From Dasypus novemcinctus (Eukaryota > Chordata > Mammalia > Cingulata > Dasypodidae), in NCBI RefSeq assembly GCF_030445035.2, contig NC_080704.1:27198499-27262498 (forward strand): a stretch of 64,000 nucleotides of DNA, in the 5' to 3' direction. The position numbers and the translations under genes are program-made. This document shows, one piece after another, positions 19,837 to 32,146 of this stretch. The notes beneath the pieces are model-generated. The model was not told the origin of the DNA and did not search any database. It saw only the letters and a program-made list of their open reading frames with translations. Position 1 is the first letter of the stretch. Every line of letters begins with the position of its first letter.

Positions 19837-22189
19837 TTTTTCCTCAAGAAACTAGTAAGAATTTTTATTGTCAAGACAAGTAAGAGAAACAAGCGTAACA
19901 GAAGCCACAAATTAATTGTTCTGATTATCCTAGGCTCCAGGATCCCTCTAAGGAAAGTTCAGATCCAAAACACAAAACAGCAGGTATTTGAGACAGGGCT
20001 CAAGACAATGACTGAACATGTAACCACAGGAAGAAATAAAAAGGCAGTTTCCCTCTTTCCTCTCCTCAGTAAGGTATGTATGCATATAAAGGTACAAGGT
20101 TCATTTTGAGGAAAAATGCTTTTGTATAGAAAATCTTAATTTCCTCCACTGCCCAGAAAAAACGGTTTCAGGTCTTGGGCTGAACAAGGAAATCAAAATA
20201 GGGTGACAATAGTTTAACACAAACCTCAAGACTGTAACTGTGGTTACCATCTTTTTCACTTTAAAAAGGCTAAAACACCCACTGATCTATAGCAAACCAG
20301 TATATCGAATTTTTTGCCATAGGAAGTTTTCAACCAAATTGGAGTGAAATTAAAACAATCTCACTTTAAAGTGCAAGAAAGGCTATGCAAAACCTAGTGT
20401 TTGCTCTGTGTCACATCATAGGGAAACATCCTTCCAACAGCACCAACCCAAGAGGTACTGCGTGCAGCACTGGCTGCAGGACGCAGTGATCCTTAGGTTT
20501 CCCAAAAAGGCCAAGAGAGTCCGGTTTCAACAATAGGAAGAGAGGTCCCTGCCAAGACTGGCTTTTAACTGTACCAAGACCTCAAACAGGTCTTAGTTCC
20601 CCCCTCACCAATAAGGCCAGACCATAGTAGCAGCACAGCATCAAGAGGGCCAGGGTTGTTTTAACTAGTCAGCAAATACCACTACTCCATGATTTGTCAA
20701 TGCTCGTGTTGCTAGTGGTAAAGGAATCAAATAGAAACCTGGGTTTTAGAACATCCCAAACATTATTTACCTAGTAAGCAATAATTAAAATTCTTGTCTA
20801 GGGTACATGATACAAAAATAGGTAACAAGGACCCCAATGCATCACTGCTGAGGTCAGTTAGTCTAACTTTGAACTAAGTAGTACGAAATGGCTCCTTCCA
20901 CACAATAAAGACAAGCTTTGTACTAATGTTTCTCAAAAGCCAACTGTATCTCCAGCTCTAGCCTCAGTTTAACAGGTTTTAAAAATGTCTGTCTTTCCTA
21001 TGTCACAGCCAAAGTAATATGGGGATGGAGAGCAAGATGCCCTCTACCCAGAGTCCCTGGAGTAGAAAGCACTCTAGAATCCAGTGAGCATGAGCATGTT
21101 CAAGTCACAGTGTTTGAGTTTATGGGTCCATACGGATGGTTTCTTCCCTTCTGTCACTGACACATCCATCTTGGGTAGCTTGAAGACGGCCAGGTCCTCA
21201 GCCATGCAGGTGGCCTGGACATGGATCCATCCCTCAGGGAGGGCTTCTGTGCTCCTGTATAGGCCTAGGTGGCAAAGCCTCCCGAATCAGATTTCTGGAG
21301 GGATCTTGGGCCAAAGAGGCTCCATTTTTCTGATGAGTTTCTGTCTGTATCCCCACTTCTGGAATCCACGATGCTAGAATTTGGGCCAGGTAAAGCTGTG
21401 GAAGAACCAGAAGTGAACCAGCCTCTGGGTTCCTGCTCAGGGGAAGAGTGAGGGATGCTGTTTGGAGTAGACGGGGCTGATGCAGGCTGCTTTTCTTCTT
21501 TAATTATCTCTCCGTTCTGTAGCTTGAGTTTGTGGAATGCTTCTGCCATTCTAGGGTACTTGGTGTCCTCGGTGGTAAGGCCCTTGTATGTGTATAGTCA
21601 GCATCCCTCAGCCCTGCCTATTGCTCAAAATACTGAATGCTCTCCTGGATCTGTTTTGTGATCAGAGAACTCATGATGACATGGGTAGCTTTAGCTTTCA
21701 CCACTGGGACCTTGTCTACACTGCCAGTGGCTGGTGACGGGGTCACAGCAGGGGAGGATACACTGGCCTCTCCTTCTTCCACCTCAGCGAGGTGCTGATA
21801 CTTGTGCTCTGGAATCATGGTTTTCCAGGGGATGCTACCCGTGTCTGATGAAGGAGTCATGGGCATAGGATCCTTGAGGGCGTCATCATAGCTGAATGCC
21901 CAGCAGTACATCCCGATGGGCGGGGACATCTTGCCTAGAGGCCAACTAGGCTCAAGAGCAGGTACTTCTGGTTGTCTTGAAATCATTGAAAGACTGGGTT
22001 CCAGGTCTTTTTCTAGATAGAATTCCAGAGCTGAGTCTCTGCCACCACAGTGGAATGATGTCACGATTATGCTGACATATTAATGAGGAACAGTGTCCAG
22101 CTGCTTTAAATTAGCAAAACTTCCCAGGAAAAGTCCATCCAGAGGTCCACTGCTCATGCCTCTCCATGAGACACAGGACAATGCCCTTC
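19837..22189 (-). pseudogene. KIAA1191: Processed pseudogene of KIAA1191 (P33MONOX)
   Basis: An intronless, full-length-looking retrocopy on the minus strand. A 10-bp duplication, AACTGGTCTT, lies at 19827-19836 and 22190-22199. The poly(A) appears as T's at 19835-19841, with a reversed AATAAA nearby (about 19862). The start codon corresponds to 21984-21986 (ISRQPEVPALE follows) and the stop to 21074-21076 (preceded by LTGF, as in the family). Between them are KYQHLAEVEEGEAS, VPVVKAKATHVIM and GWFTSGSSTALPGPN, all P33MONOX-like. It is disabled by a stop after IQYFEQ (about 21618), a frameshift near 21575-21600 and a stop replacing Gln after GGFAT (about 21266). The 3'UTR occupies 19845-21073. 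P33MONOX is a putative flavin monooxygenase-like protein; this copy should be inactive. Confidence 0.92.
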
Positions 22190-22226
22190 AACTGGTCTTA
22201 AGGAAAGCTTTTAAGAAGCAAACCAG

Positions 22227-22317
22227 AGAGCAGAAGTGACTCAGTGGTTGAGCGCCTGCTTCTCATGTACAAGGTCCTGGGTTCAATCCCCGGTACCTTA
22301 AAAAAAAAAAAAAAAAA
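22227..22317 (+). mobile_element. Short SINE, nearly pure tRNA-like head
   Basis: GAGAGCAGAAGTGACTCAGT with A-box-like TGACTCAGTGGTTGAGCG, then B box GGTTCAATCC and poly(A) of about 19. It is flanked by AAGCAAACCAG on both sides (about 22216-22226 and 22318-22328). At ~90 bp it is far shorter than the 400-520-bp long type, and it looks young. It is not a functional tRNA gene: it has a poly(A) tail and duplication, and the 3' half does not pair. Confidence 0.93.
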
Positions 22318-22329
22318 AAGCAAACCAGT

Positions 22330-23090
22330 TTACCTCGTGGGACCCCCCAGTAGACTCAGTCATTGGCAGCAGCAGGTTACCTTTGGAAGTGAAGGGTGAA
22401 GGTGAAGGAATTGATTGAAAATCTATTAAAGAATCAATTAGAATGCCAAATCCCTCCCCACTCACAGGCCACTGCCTCTCTAGGTACAAAACTAGAGATT
22501 TTTTCCTTTGGAGATGGTAAAACAAAAGTTCTTTAGACTGGAAGACATAAGGCACAGCTAAGGGGCAAGGTAATATACTGAAAATAGAGAATTAGTCAAA
22601 GTTTATATAGAATGTAGAGACCCTTGCCTTCTTCCCTCAGCATGCACTCAGAATGCTAACAACTAGGGTTGCACCTTCCAGGCAGTTCAGAAGAGACTTC
22701 TCTGGAGAGTATGACCAACAAGGGAAAAGATCTCAAAATACTGATTCGAGGGAAAGGAGTCCTCCAGCTAATGGCCCAGTGAGACAGAGAAGTCTATAGT
22801 AAATTAGCCCCTCCCAACTACAAAGAGCTTTCAGTTTGGTGTTTAGTGCCCCACTCAAAACTGAGCGGACAACTGAGCATCACTAGACATCTGAGGAAAG
22901 CTTCTGACATGAAAGACAGAGGCACACACAGAGAAAAGTATTGAAGGAAATAGTATGAAAATAAAAACAAACAGACAAACAAAAAACTATGACTAATAAG
23001 AGATGACAGATATTGCATCCATGAAATAACTTCAGAAAACATAAAAGAGGTCTTGGGTTTTAAAACCACAATACAAAGGTTTGAATTTAA
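22330..23090. other. Unassigned intergenic sequence
   Basis: No recognisable gene. Small open frames on the minus strand lack support. Confidence 0.5.
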
Positions 23091-23099
23091 GGTCAAGGA

Positions 23100-23560
23100 A
23101 CTCTCTCAGGAGTAAAGCAAAACCACAAAGTTTCACTGTGGCATTTTAGAATATTGGGGACAAAGAAAAGGGCCTATAAATTGCCAGAGGAGAAGCTGAT
23201 TTCACATGAAGGATCAAGATCCGAATGGCTTCAGACTTCTCAAATGCAACACTGGAAGCCAGAAGACAGTAAATCAATGCCTTTAAAATTCTGAGGAAAA
23301 TGATTTCCTACCTAGAATTCTAAAACCAGCCAAACTATCAATTGAGTATAGAGCAGAATAAAGGCATTTTCAGACATGCAAGACATGCAAGATTACAGAG
23401 ATTTTACCTCCCATATATGTTTTTCTCAAGAAGCTCTGGAGGGCATTTCTTCACCAAAACAAGAATATAAAGAAAGAAAGAAGATGAGCACAGGATCAAA
23501 AAACAAAAAACAGAAAACACACAGCAGGAAATCTAACACATGAGGGGTGAAGGGAATCCC
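23100..23560 (+). mobile_element. L1/HAL1-like ORF1 remnant, sense
   Basis: Sense words such as AACACTGGAAGCCAGAAGAC, TACCTAGAATTCTAAAACCAG and GGCATTTTCAGACATGCAAG match the L1/HAL1 ORF1 carboxyl-terminal region. A short direct repeat, ACATGCAAG, occurs at about 23374-23392. The sequence to 24230 may continue the same element but I cannot assign it. Confidence 0.5.
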
Positions 23561-24349
23561 TAAGATGATGTGTGGGGAAAGGAAATCCCAAAATAATAGC
23601 TATGGAGCAGACCTAGAGGAACAAGTCCAGACTGGAGCAGGTCAGATGGCTCCAGAAGAGGCTTCTGAAGAAGGCAAAATAGTGAACCTAATGTATTTGA
23701 ATATGGGAGAGATTTATCCAACTGAGAGCCTGAGGATTTGTACTCAGGAATCCAAACAAATAGGGGGGAAAAAAGACAATTTTTAACTTCAGAAAGAAAC
23801 AAAAAGTTGTAAAGGAAAGAGGGAGTAATCATAATATGCTACTCATTGGAGCAGTGAATAGCATTTACATTTACTGATGTAACCAAAATTATAACCATAC
23901 GAGAAACAAACATTTAGGGATGAGAAATCTTTTATGTGTAGTTGTGGGCATGGATAGGGAATGAAAGAAAATTTTAATCCTAATCTCTCACAGCAGGATG
24001 CCAATAGATTTTATCCCAAACTGAAAAATTCAAGAAGCATGTAACTTAGAGATATAGAGATAAAAAGCAAAAGAATCAGTTTTTAAAAATTGAAATGGTT
24101 GCCTCTGATCAGAAAATAGGGGAAAGAAGGTCAGGATCTAGTTATTTTTATATCACTCATTGTTGAACTATTTTTTTTAAGTCTTAGTTTTTCTTAAAAA
24201 ACTGAATTTAAAAAAAATACAAGAAAGCAGGGCAGTTTGGAGGGTCCAGAAGGCAGGTGTGTGTTGGAGTCAGCTCATAACTTGCTAGAGCTGGTGGTTA
24301 AATTTTCAGGAATTTCATGAGCTGGTTGTCAACAAGCACAGCTACTTTA

Positions 24350-24352
24350 TTA

Positions 24353-24384
<32 letters not shown>

Positions 24385-24754
24385 CTCCCCTTCCCCCATA
24401 TTGTCTGCTCTCTGTCCATTCGCTGTATGTTATGTCCGCCTGCATTCTTGTCATGCGGCACCAGGAAACTGTGTCACTTTTTTTGTTGTACCATCTTGCT
24501 GCATCAGCTCTCCGTGTGTGCAGCGCCATTCTTGGGCAGGCTGCACTTCTTTTGCTCTAGGCAGCTCTCCTTGCGGGGCACACTCCTTGTACGTGGGGCT
24601 GCCCTATGCCGGGGACACCCCTGAGTGGCACAGCACTCCTTGCACGTGGCAGCACTGCACGCGGGCCACTCACCACACGAGTCAGGAGGCCCTGGGTTTG
24701 AACCCTGGACCCTCCATATGGTAGGTGGATGCTCTATCAGTTGAGCCATATCTG
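24350..24754 (-). mobile_element. tRNA-derived SINE, long type, with TSD
   Basis: Flanked by a perfect 17-bp duplication, CAAGCACAGCTACTTTA, at 24333-24349 and 24755-24771. The A-tail (TTATT repeats) is at the left and the head (GATATGGCTCAACTGATAGA on the minus strand) at the right. Confidence 0.95.
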
Positions 24755-24771
24755 CAAGCACAGCTACTTTA

Positions 24772-26755
24772 AATAATTAAATTGTCTAAACTTACAATTA
24801 AGTAAATGATATTGAAAACAAAGGTAATAACTACTCAAAAGTCATCACTTCCTAATTATTTTACTACATTTTACTATTATCTATGTTCTCGAGGCTATTT
24901 ATATCTACTGTATCTTTATGGTAGAAATGCTATAAGATGGCGTGCTACCACATATCTCTTCCTAATTCTGCATTCAGTGACGTCACATTGGTTCCTCTAT
25001 CCTTTGTAGTTCCTGTAAATTGGTAGTCACATCTAGAGACCCATTCTTTCTTTTTAACGATAACAACAATAAAAATACTAATTCAACAAATTACCTGCCT
25101 GAACAGGAGAGTATAAAATATGAAGTGATTTTTAAGGACTTTCATCATTTCAGCCAACTGACAGGATCTTCTTGAGGGATGATTGTTCAAGCTATAACTA
25201 ACATTAGCTTGGTTTCTAACTCAGGAGGCATCTCCAAAAGTGTAGGCTTTATGTGTGAAATATATAATTGACAAAAAGGACTCCTGATATTGCACAGAAG
25301 TAGTCCATAGTACGTTCTTAAAGAGATTATTAACTGCACAACCAGTTGTATAGAAACCTCTATTTTTCAAGGTTGGTTTGAACAGTGGTACATTACTGAG
25401 CGCCAGACAGTGATTGCAAATTTCATAGGAACAGTTTGCAGGAACTTAACAATAAAGGATTTTTTAAAAGAAGAAGAAATTTCATTTCATATTTCTGAAT
25501 AACCAGAGCCTTAAGTTAAAAAAGAGGCAGAATTTTAAGGTTCTATAACCTGGTGTTCTTAATAACTTTTTCTGTGTCTCCCTAATTAATGCTAAATATT
25601 TTTAAAATAATATTGACAACTTAAAGAAAGTGTTGACTTGCTTAAAATCTAACATCAAGGCTTCCTCTTCACAAACAGTACTTGGCTAAATTATTTTAAG
25701 TGTGGTTTAACTTAAAGTTGCTTTGTGGATTATTTTCATAATGCAATGGTGAACTATATACTGTTTGTAAAATTAATGAATTTTTAGTAATATAAGAATT
25801 CACTTCACCTCTACTATTAAATCTTTGCTTGGAAATGAGGTGAATTGCTCAGATTTGTGTGCCAGGAAGATGAGAAAGAATGTGAAAGAATGGAGAGTGT
25901 CCAAAAACTGAAAATTTTCAACCCTAGTCTATAAATTTACAGTATTATATTCAGCTATGATTCATAGAAATGACATTAAACTTAAAATATTCATGTGTAC
26001 CATTTTTTAAAGTTCTCCAAGAGTAATTTCCTTCTGTATTTTTGGAAAAGTGAATATTCATTTCTCCCTGGTAATATTAAATTATGACAATCTTTGGCAT
26101 TAAAATTAACCTGTCAACTTTTATTCTTCAAAATCCTCCAACATTTGCAGAGATATGAGAAACTTCAAAAGATGAAAATATCAAGATATGATGGTTATGG
26201 ACCAGAATAAAAAAATACCAAAAATTGTACCATTCTGTTATGGACTATTACGGAAGAATTAAACAGCCTAAGTGTATTTTGGGTCAATAATTATTACGGC
26301 TTTCTATAAATAAAAAGCCTCCAGTGTTAAAAGATGTTGGTTCAGCATTTCCGGGAATCTATGACTAATGCCATTATGCTATCTGTCCAAGGGAGTTTTA
26401 TTATGACATCATCTCTTGAGAAACCTTAAATATTAATCCTTAGGTTATTCTCAGCATGCAATCCATTACTTTTTTTTTCCATTCAGGGCACTTTTTCATT
26501 TAGCACGAATAAGTTAATGTAATTCTTTACCATGCTAAAGTAAATAGGATCAGGTGATAGATATTCAGACTTGCATTAATGTGAACAAACATGTTCTATG
26601 CAAAGACTATGCATTGCCAGTCTCTTTTCACCTTCACGGAATATTTCTAAAGGCACAGCATCAAAGGAGTACTGTTTTCAAGAAAAATATTAGTGCCACC
26701 CCAGGAATATTTTTCTACAGTTTGAGTAATTTTGAAATAAACTAAATATATCCAT
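24772..26755. other. About 2 kb of A+T-rich unassigned sequence
   Basis: No convincing exon, RNA gene or interspersed repeat. It is the longest stretch in the window without a repeat that I can recognise, so it could hold conserved non-coding sequence, but nothing in the letters alone proves it. Confidence 0.45.
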
Positions 26756-26759
26756 ATTC

Positions 26760-27350
26760 CCCATCTAAAATCATCCAAATCTTTCCCTGGAAGGTAACTT
26801 CTCTCCCTGTGTCTCCAAAATATAATCCCCCTCCCAGCTTGGCAGGTGCTGTTAGGTGCGCCCCCCCAAATCTCTTCACCTTTACCACTTCAGTGCACAT
26901 AGACTGACAGCCAGCTTACCAGCCCCTGAATTCTTTGTTTAGGGTAATTCTGCTGCTGCTGGAGCCCACCTTGGTGTTTTGCAGAAGGCCAGGAATTAAT
27001 GCCCTTCAGGAGTAGTAGCTCTCACCCAGTGCCTGAAGGAAGCTGGTAGGTAACTATCCCAGCTCCTTCTACTCTTGGTGGGATAACAGAGATGTGCGTG
27101 CACGTGTGTTTGTGTGTGTGTGTTGTGCTTTATACTAGTCTCCGAATTTCTGCAAGCTCAATTAAGCTCTGTCACCCACAGTGGTAAATGACTTAATAAC
27201 ACACCGTTTATTGGCTGCCTTGATTTCCTTCTCACGACCCCATTCCTCCTACTGAAGTAGTTTTGTTTTGTTTTGTTTTCACCTTCTGAATAAACTACTT
27301 GCTCTGGAATTCTTGCCTGAGAGTCTGCTTCTGGGGGAAAACCAACCTAA
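26760..27350 (+). mobile_element. ERVL LTR-like remnant, sense
   Basis: The right end has an AATAAACTACTTG polyadenylation region, then ATTCTTGCCTGAGAGTCTGC and TTCTGGGGGAAAACCAACC, the usual end of LTR16/LTR33-type ERVL LTRs. A (GT)n-like patch lies at 27100-27122. The left boundary is uncertain. Confidence 0.5.
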
Positions 27351-27704
27351 GATTTACCGGCATTCACAGTTTTGCTTCATTCTTTCCTCTACATTTGAAT
27401 TCGTTTGTCATTTCCTGGTTTTATAGTGGAACAAAAAGAGCAAATGTTACCTTTGTTTGGAAAAGGCTTTTCAGCTACTTCTGAACAAACTATCTTCTTT
27501 CACTCTGTGTCAAGAATATCCATTTTATTCCTTTGCTAATCCTCCAAGGTATAGAAACCTACAATTGATTTTGGCTACCTGGAGAAAAAAAAATAGGGTC
27601 TCTAGTGTCGCTATAGGCAAAGCAAGGTTCCAGTCAGTACTTGGTGATTTCAAGGAGGTCTGCTAGTTTTAAAATTCTAAGGGTTTTAGCACCAATTCCA
27701 CACA

Positions 27705-28876
27705 CATGATTTCAGAAAATTGAAGAGGAGGAAATACTTTCCAACTTATTTTATGAGGCCAGTATTACCCTAAAACCAAAATCAGACCAAAGACAGTACA
27801 AAAAGAAAAAAGAAAACTACAGACCAATAGCACTCATAAACTTACACACAAAAATCCTCAAGAAATTTTATCAGGGAAGCAGATGTGGCTCAAGTGATAG
27901 GGCCTCTGCCTACCATATGAGAGGACCTGGGTTCGATCTCTGGCACCTCTTGGTGAAAAAGAAGAAGAGAAAGTATGTGTGCATGGCAAGCCAATGCCCA
28001 TGTGGAGCCTAGTGCCCGTGTGAGTGCCCGTGTGGCAAGCCAAGTGCCCATGTGAGTGCCAGCTTGGTAAGCCAAGTGCCCATGTGTGAGCCAATGCCCA
28101 TGCAAGTGAGTCACACAGCAAGATGATGACACAACAATAGAGAGACAAAGGGGAGAACCAGGGCGCAGTAGAGACCAGGAACTGAGGTGGCACAGGTGAC
28201 AGGGAACCTCTCTCCATATCAGAGATCCCCAGGATGGAATCCTGGTGAATCCTAGGGGACAAAAAAATGAGAAGAGAAGACAAAAAGAGAAATAGATAAG
28301 AAGATCATACAGGGAATGAACACAGCAAAAACAGCAGGGTGGGGGGAGGGGGAGAAGAGAGAGAGGGGAAAGAAAGAAAGAAATCTTTGGGGGAAAAAAG
28401 TTTTTATCAGATCCAATCCAGCAATATATAAAGAGAATTACAAACCATGACTAAGTGAAGTTTAGTCCAAGTTGCAACACTGGTTCAAATTTGAAAATCA
28501 ATATAATCTGCCATCTCAACTGGCTGAAAATAATCACACACTTATATCACCTGATACAGAAAAAGCATTTGACTAAATTCAACATCCATTCATCACGAAA
28601 ACTCTCCGCAAATTAGGAATAGAGGGGAACTTGCTCAACTGATAAAGAGCATCTTTTAAAAACATAACTAAAGTCATAGTCAATGGGGAAAAACTGAATG
28701 CTTTCCTCTAAGATTGGTCACAAGGAAAGGATATCCACTTTCACCATTCTTATTCAACATAGTACTGGAAGTCCTAACCAGTGCAATGAAGCAAAAAAAG
28801 AAAATTAGATGCATACAGATTGGAAAAAAACTGTCCTTGTTTGCAGATGACATAATTGTCCACAAAAAATCCCAAG
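27705..28876 (+). mobile_element. L1 ORF2 fragment (left part), split by a SINE and an ERV
   Basis: Sense ORF2 reverse-transcriptase region: words around TTTTATGAGGCCAGTATTACC and CAGACCAATAGCACTCATAA. After the SINE come GAAAAAGCATTTGAC, CTTTCACCATTCTTATTC and TTTGCAGATGACATAATTG (the YxDD-type region, read as FADDIIV). The frame is broken. It resumes after the ERV at 35986, where GAATCTACACAAA continues the interrupted ORF2. Confidence 0.88.
27875..28401 (+). mobile_element. Long SINE in the L1, with expanded internal repeats
   Basis: TTTTATCAG duplications lie at 27866-27874 and 28402-28410. The head is GGGAAGCAGATGTGGCTCAA with B box GGTTCGATC. Between about 27985 and 28110 are repeated AGTGCCCATGTGAG / AAGCCAAGTGCCC units, absent or different in other copies. 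The tail is A- and GA-rich. Confidence 0.93.
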
Positions 28877-28881
28877 GAATC

Positions 28882-29362
28882 TGTGAAGAAAGGGTTAAGT
28901 TTAGCTTTCACATGAAGATGGAGCCAAAGCTGGCTCTGCAGTTGGATGAGGGAGGGAAAGGGGTTCTAGCAGCCTTGGTGCCAAAATTTGAAAGTGGTGC
29001 CAAAGCGAGGGCAGCGCCAAAGTAAAGGCAGCACCAATTGTGAAGAGTGGCACCAAATTTGAAAGCGGTGCCAAGCCACTGGAATGTAGGGAATGGGAGC
29101 AGGGACTAAGAGTGGGAGCCCATGTAAGTTAATTAGACCTCTTAGATAGGCTGTAACCCCTGAAGTACCCAATCAGGGGGGAATGGAGAGGGACCTATGT
29201 GTTAGGCTTAGGGTATAAATGTCATTGTTTCTTGTTGTTTGACGTGTCAGCCATTTTATCCAGGTCATGCACCTGTTCTTGCAAGATCATTAATAAAATT
29301 CTTTTCTCCTCCACAATCGGGTGAGCTTCTGTTCTCTGACAGGTACGGCTTGCTTTCTAATA
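28882..29362 (+). promoter_or_regulatory. 5' LTR of the ERV
   Basis: About 481 bp, starting TG. Its right half (from about 29109) matches the 3' LTR remnant at 35735-35980. TATAAA lies at 29214-29219 and AATAAA at 29292-29297, giving the usual U3-R-U5 order. The end reads TA rather than CA, probably a mutation, since the 3' copy ends CA. Confidence 0.88.
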
Positions 29363-29366
29363 ACTT

Positions 29367-29384
29367 TGGGGGCTAGTCTGGGAT
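29367..29384 (+). other. Primer binding site, tRNA-Pro-like
   Basis: TGGGGGCTAGTCTGGGAT, four bases after the LTR, agrees with the tRNA-Pro primer-site consensus of gammaretroviruses except at two positions. Confidence 0.85.
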
Positions 29385-31259
29385 TCGAAGCTTCAGAGAG
29401 GGACCCTTGGGTGGACAAGGGAAGGTGTGCCCCACTGATTGTCTCAGACACCACCATTGGGGGTCTGCCTCTGACAGCTGAAAGGACCCAAGGCCAGATG
29501 TTAAGATATGTTGAGTGTGAATGAGAAAAGTGGAAAGGAAAACCTGCCTCTCATTGACCAGGCAACTCTGTGCATGGACCAAGGTAAGAAAAGGGACTAT
29601 TAAATATTGCCTTGGTGGTGGGGAAATTCTGATGAGTTGAAAGAAACTCAGACAAGACTGAGAATGGGGAACAGAGGCAGTCTGTTGACAGGGGAGGGGT
29701 ATCTGTAAGATCCCCGGGGGACATTCCTCCGGATAGTCCATTAGGTAGGATATTAACACATTGGACCAATAGTGATTGGACCAAGGGAAAGGACAAAAGG
29801 AAAATGATCAAACATTGCTGTTATATTTAGACCGAAGAAAGCATTTTACCACTTGATGTATTCTGGCTAAGATATGGGGCAGATGAGGATTGGTTCTGTG
29901 CTGACCTTGCTTCCATAATAATTCCTTTTGTGTTTGTCTGTTCAGTGTATATATTGATACTTCCAGATGGTAATATTAAATTAACAAATGAAAATTCTTA
30001 AAAGACTCTATTCAAATGGCTAAAAATTAAATACTTATATTGATAAATAAAGTATGGAAATCTTTGAAATGCCTAAATTGAGATGAATAGTTTATTCTTT
30101 TTTTCACAGAACAGAATGAGGGATATGAGACTTAAGTAGATATAGAAAGAAGTAAAAGGTTTGTGGGAGTGCTGAATAAAATTTGCTAAGTTTGTTTAAA
30201 GGAATGTGTTTTTTCCTAAGATAGCTGGTTTTCATAAAATCAGAATGGAAATATGTAGGACAAAACATGAAGGCATATAGCAAGTTGTAGAAGGTATTGC
30301 AAAAGGTAGCATCAAGTAAGGGAATGTGTTTTGTGAAGGCAGAATTGTCTTGAAATGGGGCGGCTGTTGTCTGTGCAGTTGTGGATAGTTGTGGGAGGTT
30401 TGTGGAAGTGTTGTTTAGACCAGGATACTTGAATGGCTGATTCTGGTGAGTCATTGTTGAACAGAAACTGAATTGATTTTAGTGACAAGGAGTGGTTCCA
30501 TGATGGGAGGGACTGTCAGGGGCCACCTCGGTCTGCATGTTGGAGTGGTGTGGGGAGAGATGGTCTTGGCTCCATTGGGAATCTTCAGTTTTCATAAGGT
30601 AATGGAGGAAACAGTCTCCCTGTACTGCTAAATTGGCATCTTCATGGAAAGGTATAGAGGTAAGAGCAGAGTGCCGAAAGTTTAGGTTCATTGGATGTGT
30701 TGCTTCTTGCATTGGAAGTGTTCTATATGCTTGGCCTGGATCTCCCTCCTAGCCCTTATTCTGGAAACTGTCCCACTCATATCCTAGGGAGGACTGGCAG
30801 GCCCATGTGCCATCCTACAAGGGCTGAGAATTTTCCCACCAGGAGGGAGGTGACAGACGGGGTGACTGGGATCCACTTCAGCTTGACCCCTTTGGGATGG
30901 TCTGTGGGTGGCCTTTCCTCACCCAGGACCTGGAAGCTAGTTTCTGGTCAAGGCCTACAGGGTTGGGCCCATCAGCTTTGGGAGGATGCAGGCTTTGGGC
31001 ACCTAGCCTTTTCTATTTTTGTGGCCTGGTGTCCTTCTGGTGAAGTCCTATATCCTCAAAATTCTTATTAAGTTTATTTCTTCCAACTTGTTGTTGCAGG
31101 GATTTTGTCCAGTTTCACCCATAGTCATCTTCCTCTAATCATGATGGAGTGGTGGGAGGGTTTTGAACCTTGTCAGGTCGGGTCTGCTGCCCCTAACCAG
31201 CAGGAAGCAGTTGCAGGGGAATGGCCATCGTCCTTCAGCACCCCTTCAAGAATGAAGGT
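29385..31259 (+). pseudogene. ERV leader and degraded 5' coding interval
   Basis: Lies where the leader, gag and protease should be, but I see no matrix, capsid or CCHC zinc-knuckle motif. At ~1.9 kb it is much shorter than gag-pro-RT (about 4 kb), so internal deletion is likely. Some of it may be unrelated insertion. The longest plus frame (30691-31071) has no family resemblance that I trust. Confidence 0.5.
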
Positions 31260-31730
31260 GGGGAAGCAGATGATGTGGCTAAAGTGATAGAGCTTCTGCC
31301 TACCATATGGGAGGACCTGGGTTCAATCCCTGGGGCCTCCTGGTGAAAAAGAAGAGAAAGCATGCCTGCATGCCAAGCTAATGCTCGTGTGGCAAGCCAG
31401 TGCCGGTGCAAGCGCCTGCATGAAGAGCCAGTGCCTGCACGACTGCTCACACAAGTGACTGCATGGTGAGCCAGTGCCCCATTCAAGTGAGTCATGCAGC
31501 AAGATGATGACGCATCAAAAGAGAGACAAGGGGAGAGTCAAGGTGAAGTGCAGCAGAAACCAGGAACTGAGGTGGAGCAATTGACAGGGAACCTCTCTCC
31601 TATCAGAGGTCTCCAGGACCGAATCCCAGTGAATCCTAGAAGAGAGAAAATGAGAAGACAACACAGACAGCAAAAACAGCAGGATGGGAGGAGGAGAAGG
31701 GGGGAAAATAAATAAATCTTTTTTTAAAAA
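31260..31730 (+). mobile_element. Long SINE inside the ERV
   Basis: AGAATGAAGGT and AGAAGGAAGGT flank it (about 31249-31259 and 31731-31741). Head: GGGAAGCAGATGATGTGGCT, with a 3-base ATG duplication. B box: GGTTCAATCC. The tail is AAATAAATAAATC plus A's. The insertion post-dates the provirus. Confidence 0.92.
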
Positions 31731-31741
31731 AGAAGGAAGGT

Positions 31742-32146
31742 ATAAGCTCTCAGGGGAAGATAGAGGCTTTAGAGAGGCTCAAACGGGCACTGGTGCAAGC
31801 CCTCCCTTCCCTTGAGAAAACTTTTCACCTGTTTGTTACAGTAGATAAAGGGACAGCCTTAGGGGTTCTGACCCAAATCTGGGGAGGTCAAAGGAGACCT
31901 GTAGCCTTCTTTTCCAAAATCCTGGATCCTGTCTCCAGGGGAAGGCCTGGATGTGTTCAAGCTGTGGCAGCAACTGCTCTCCTGGTAGAAGACAGCAGGA
32001 AGCTGACTTTCAGAGGAGCCTTAGTCGTTAGCACACCTCATCAGGTCAGGACTATTTTGTCTCAGAAAGCAGGAAGGTGGTTGACTGATTCCCAAATTCT
32101 CAAGTATGAGGCTATTCTAATGGTGAAAAAAACGACTTGGTATTGA
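31742..32146 (+). pseudogene. pol: ERV pol: end of reverse transcriptase (connection region)
   Basis: One open frame, ended by a stop after TTWY, covers the thumb/connection part. Landmarks are VDKGTALGVLTQ, RRPVAFFSK and LDPV, followed by a VAATALLVED stretch. The catalytic fingers and palm are not present upstream. Confidence 0.85.

Noticed and set aside
22227..22317. tRNA gene
   Set aside because: A and B boxes are present but a 19-base poly(A), flanking duplication and lack of a paired acceptor stem show a tRNA-derived SINE. The same holds for every other tRNA-like head in the window.
27985..28110. CRISPR-like short repeats
   Set aside because: Units are degenerate, of uneven spacing and lie in a SINE body. 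The DNA is mammalian, so no CRISPR array is expected.
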